The notes under the pieces are model-generated. The model did not search any database. It worked only from the letters and a program-made list of their open reading frames with translations, and had not been told where the DNA came from. A DNA stretch of 7,459 bases from contig JAGRBY010000364.1 in NCBI GenBank assembly GCA_020433835.1, forward strand, positions 1 to 7,459. The letters are read 5' to 3'. The translations under genes were made by a program, and so were the position numbers. Source of the DNA: Anaerolineae bacterium. GTDB lineage: Bacteria; Chloroflexota; Anaerolineae; 4572-78; J111. Of this stretch, positions 6,442 to 7,459 are shown one piece after another. Numbering within the stretch: the first letter of the stretch is position 1; each line of letters starts with the position of its first letter.

Positions 6442-6747
6442 ATGACTACCGTAACCCTAAGTGAAATTCTTGATGACCTCCGTGCTGCCGATCAAACCCT
6501 GCGCAAATTCGAGCAGCGGTATTGGCTTAGTTCCGATGTCTTCTACGAGTTGTATAATCAAGGCCGCTTGGACGACGGTGAAAATCTGGAAGATTTCACG
6601 GAATGGGCCGGTTTCTGTAAAATTAAGCAACACCGTGAAGAACTCCTAAGTCGCTTCTCAAAAGAACGCATTGCTAAACTGATCAGTGGCCCGGATGATC
6701 TAATCCACCTGGCGCCTGAAGAACCCCTGATTGAAATTGTCACCTAA
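6442..6747 (+). CDS. Putative antitoxin of a TumE/DUF6516-type toxin-antitoxin pair
   Basis: This 101-residue protein resembles the small proteins that are commonly encoded just upstream of DUF6516 toxins. The characteristic stretch is at about 20-60: LRKFEQRYWLSSDVFYELYN, a Gly-Arg-Leu-Asp-Asp turn, then EDFTEWAGFCKI. It is acidic and predicted helical, with no obvious helix-turn-helix, so DNA binding is not evident from sequence. It probably binds and neutralises the toxin encoded 12 bases downstream. The ATG follows TAAGG with a short gap. The predicted promoter and the two operator-like repeats lie in front of it. The assignment comes from recalled family resemblance and gene order; the pairing is more certain than the name. 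Confidence 0.7.
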   Translation: MTTVTLSEILDDLRAADQTLRKFEQRYWLSSDVFYELYNQGRLDDGENLEDFTEWAGFCKIKQHREELLSRFSKERIAKLISGPDDLIHLAPEEPLIEIVT

Positions 6748-6759
6748 TCGGATGTTCTT

Positions 6760-7167
6760 ATGAGTTTCCCTGTTAAACCGGATTATGAGCAACTAATCTA
6801 TACCCTTCCCCAAACCTATTCAGAAATTGCCTCCTCGTCCCTTCGCCTTTATACCATTAGCCGAGGAACAGCCATTGTGAGAGGCAGCATCTATTTCCAA
6901 AATGGTGTTGAATTGCGGATCAATGAGATCATTGACTTTCTTGCCGGACGCATTAGCGATTACAGTTACACGGCATTCAAAAACAATGAACGCATCCGTT
7001 GGTATGACCCCCAACCTCACCCCGAAAATCCTGATCTAGCCAGTACTTTCCCCCATCACTATCATACCCCACCTAATATCAAACGTAATCGCCAACCGGC
7101 TCCGGGTATTAGTTTTACTTCCCCTAATTTCGCTACGCTGATTGCCGACATTGCTGGTCTGAAATAG
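6760..7167 (+). CDS. DUF6516 / TumE-like toxin
   Basis: The 135-residue protein carries the hallmark of the DUF6516 (toxin TumE) family: RIRWYDPQPHPE at about 78-89 followed by STFPHHYH at 95-102. N-terminal to it is a beta-rich segment with GSIYFQNGVELRINEIIDF at about 42-60 and a YSYTAF strand. The conserved Asp, His and His-His-x-His residues suggest a catalytic or metal/RNA-binding site, but the target of this family is not something I can state with certainty. It starts 12 bases after the antitoxin stop with only a weak GGA as ribosome binding site, so it is probably translated less than, or coupled to, the antitoxin, as is usual for such pairs. Its stop is 2 bases from the stop of the converging WYL gene. 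Confidence 0.78.
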   Translation: MSFPVKPDYEQLIYTLPQTYSEIASSSLRLYTISRGTAIVRGSIYFQNGVELRINEIIDFLAGRISDYSYTAFKNNERIRWYDPQPHPENPDLASTFPHHYHTPPNIKRNRQPAPGISFTSPNFATLIADIAGLK

Positions 7168-7169
7168 GA

Positions 7170-7459
7170 TTACCGTCTACCCTCTTCATACCGCCCCAAC
7201 GCCCCCCGTAACTCATCCACCACCTCTGCCCGCAGTTCCGGCGGAGCCAGTACCTCGGCGTGGGAGCCGTATTTCATTACCCACATCTTGACCCCTTCCA
7301 GCCCCGCCGTTTTAAAGGTCAAGGTTAATTCGCCCTGCTCAAGCTCGTCAATGTTATAATGCTCCGGCCACTCCTGCTCCCGTATCCAGCGGGCCTGGTA
7401 CTCATCGAACCAAACTTGAACTTCCACCGCGTCTTCGCCTAAAAAAAAAAAAAAAGAGT
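7170..7459 (-). CDS. WYL-domain transcriptional regulator, C-terminal part only
   Basis: The reading frame enters from the window edge (no stop up to 7459) and ends with a TAA at 7170-7172. The visible ~95 residues match the C-terminal (WCX) domain of WYL regulators: GEDAVEVQVWFDEYQARWIR, then a tryptophan-containing turn, GELTLTFKTAGLEGVKMWVM, GSHAEVLAPPELRAEVVDEL and a basic end. The HTH and WYL domains would lie upstream, outside the window. A GTG at 7425-7427 could be read as a start for an 85-residue protein, but the preceding codons continue the family pattern (F-L-G-E-D), so the gene is cut, not short. WYL proteins bind nucleic-acid ligands and often control defence genes, so it could regulate the cas or toxin-antitoxin genes. 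The run of 15 A (7441-7455) falls in this coding part as four Phe codons and should be treated with care. Confidence 0.82.
   Translation of the reverse strand, partial: SFFFFLGEDAVEVQVWFDEYQARWIREQEWPEHYNIDELEQGELTLTFKTAGLEGVKMWVMKYGSHAEVLAPPELRAEVVDELRGALGRYEEGRR
7441..7455. repeat. Run of 15 A at the window end
   Basis: A 15-base homopolymer just before the window ends, within the WYL regulator gene. It reads as Phe codons in frame. Such runs are rare in bacterial coding sequence and frequent where an assembly breaks, so the last ~20 bases may be unreliable. Confidence 0.85.

Noticed and set aside
6558..6743. Minus-strand open frame opposite the antitoxin gene
   Set aside because: Serine/arginine-rich composition typical of a reverse-strand shadow; the plus-strand gene has family resemblance, a ribosome binding site and a partner.
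7170..7427. Complete 85-residue protein starting at the GTG at 7427
   Set aside because: The codons before the GTG continue the WYL C-terminal pattern without a stop to the window edge, and the domain never occurs in this form alone as far as I know; it is a truncated larger gene.

Overview
The window is a fragment of a type I CRISPR-Cas locus, most like subtype I-B of the Cst (Tneap) kind. A toxin-antitoxin pair and the end of a WYL-type regulator lie beside it. The host is a bacterium. The combination of Cst-type cas genes, a DUF6516/TumE-like toxin pair and moderate base composition would fit Chloroflexota or a cyanobacterium, but nothing here fixes the taxon. Genes run off both ends, so this may be a short contig.

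Positions 6197 down to 10 (minus strand) hold one tightly packed operon. In order of transcription it contains an unrecognised 84-residue helical protein, cas8 (Cst1-like), cas7 (Cst2/DevR-like), cas5 and cas3 (HD nuclease plus helicase). Gaps are 24, 14 and 10 bases, and cas3 overlaps cas5. Each gene has its own Shine-Dalgarno. A well-placed internal Shine-Dalgarno and ATG in cas8 would produce a separate small subunit (Cas11) of 137 residues. Together these genes supply the interference part of the system: Cas8, Cas7, Cas5 and Cas11 form Cascade on a crRNA, and Cas3 degrades the DNA it marks. cas6, cas4, cas1, cas2 and the CRISPR array are absent and would have to lie outside the window. The last ~25 codons of cas3 look out of frame; the +1 frame continues with protein-like sequence to a stop at 10-12.

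Positions 6198-6441 are a divergent control region. A strong minus-strand promoter for the cas operon (6261-6289) and a plus-strand promoter for the toxin-antitoxin pair (6291-6319) sit back to back, with one base between their -35 boxes. Downstream of the plus promoter is a 19-20 base element present twice, 61 bases apart. The first copy contains a perfect inverted repeat (ATCCG-AGAG-CGGAT). The region is rich in ATCCG.

Positions 6442-7167 (plus strand) encode a two-gene module: a 101-residue putative antitoxin and a 135-residue DUF6516/TumE-like toxin. It converges, with a 2-base gap, on a minus-strand gene (7170-7459) that is the C-terminal part of a WYL-domain regulator. That gene is cut by the window edge next to a run of 15 A.

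The point of most interest is the physical coupling of a toxin-antitoxin module to the cas promoter, together with an undescribed small gene at the head of the cas operon.
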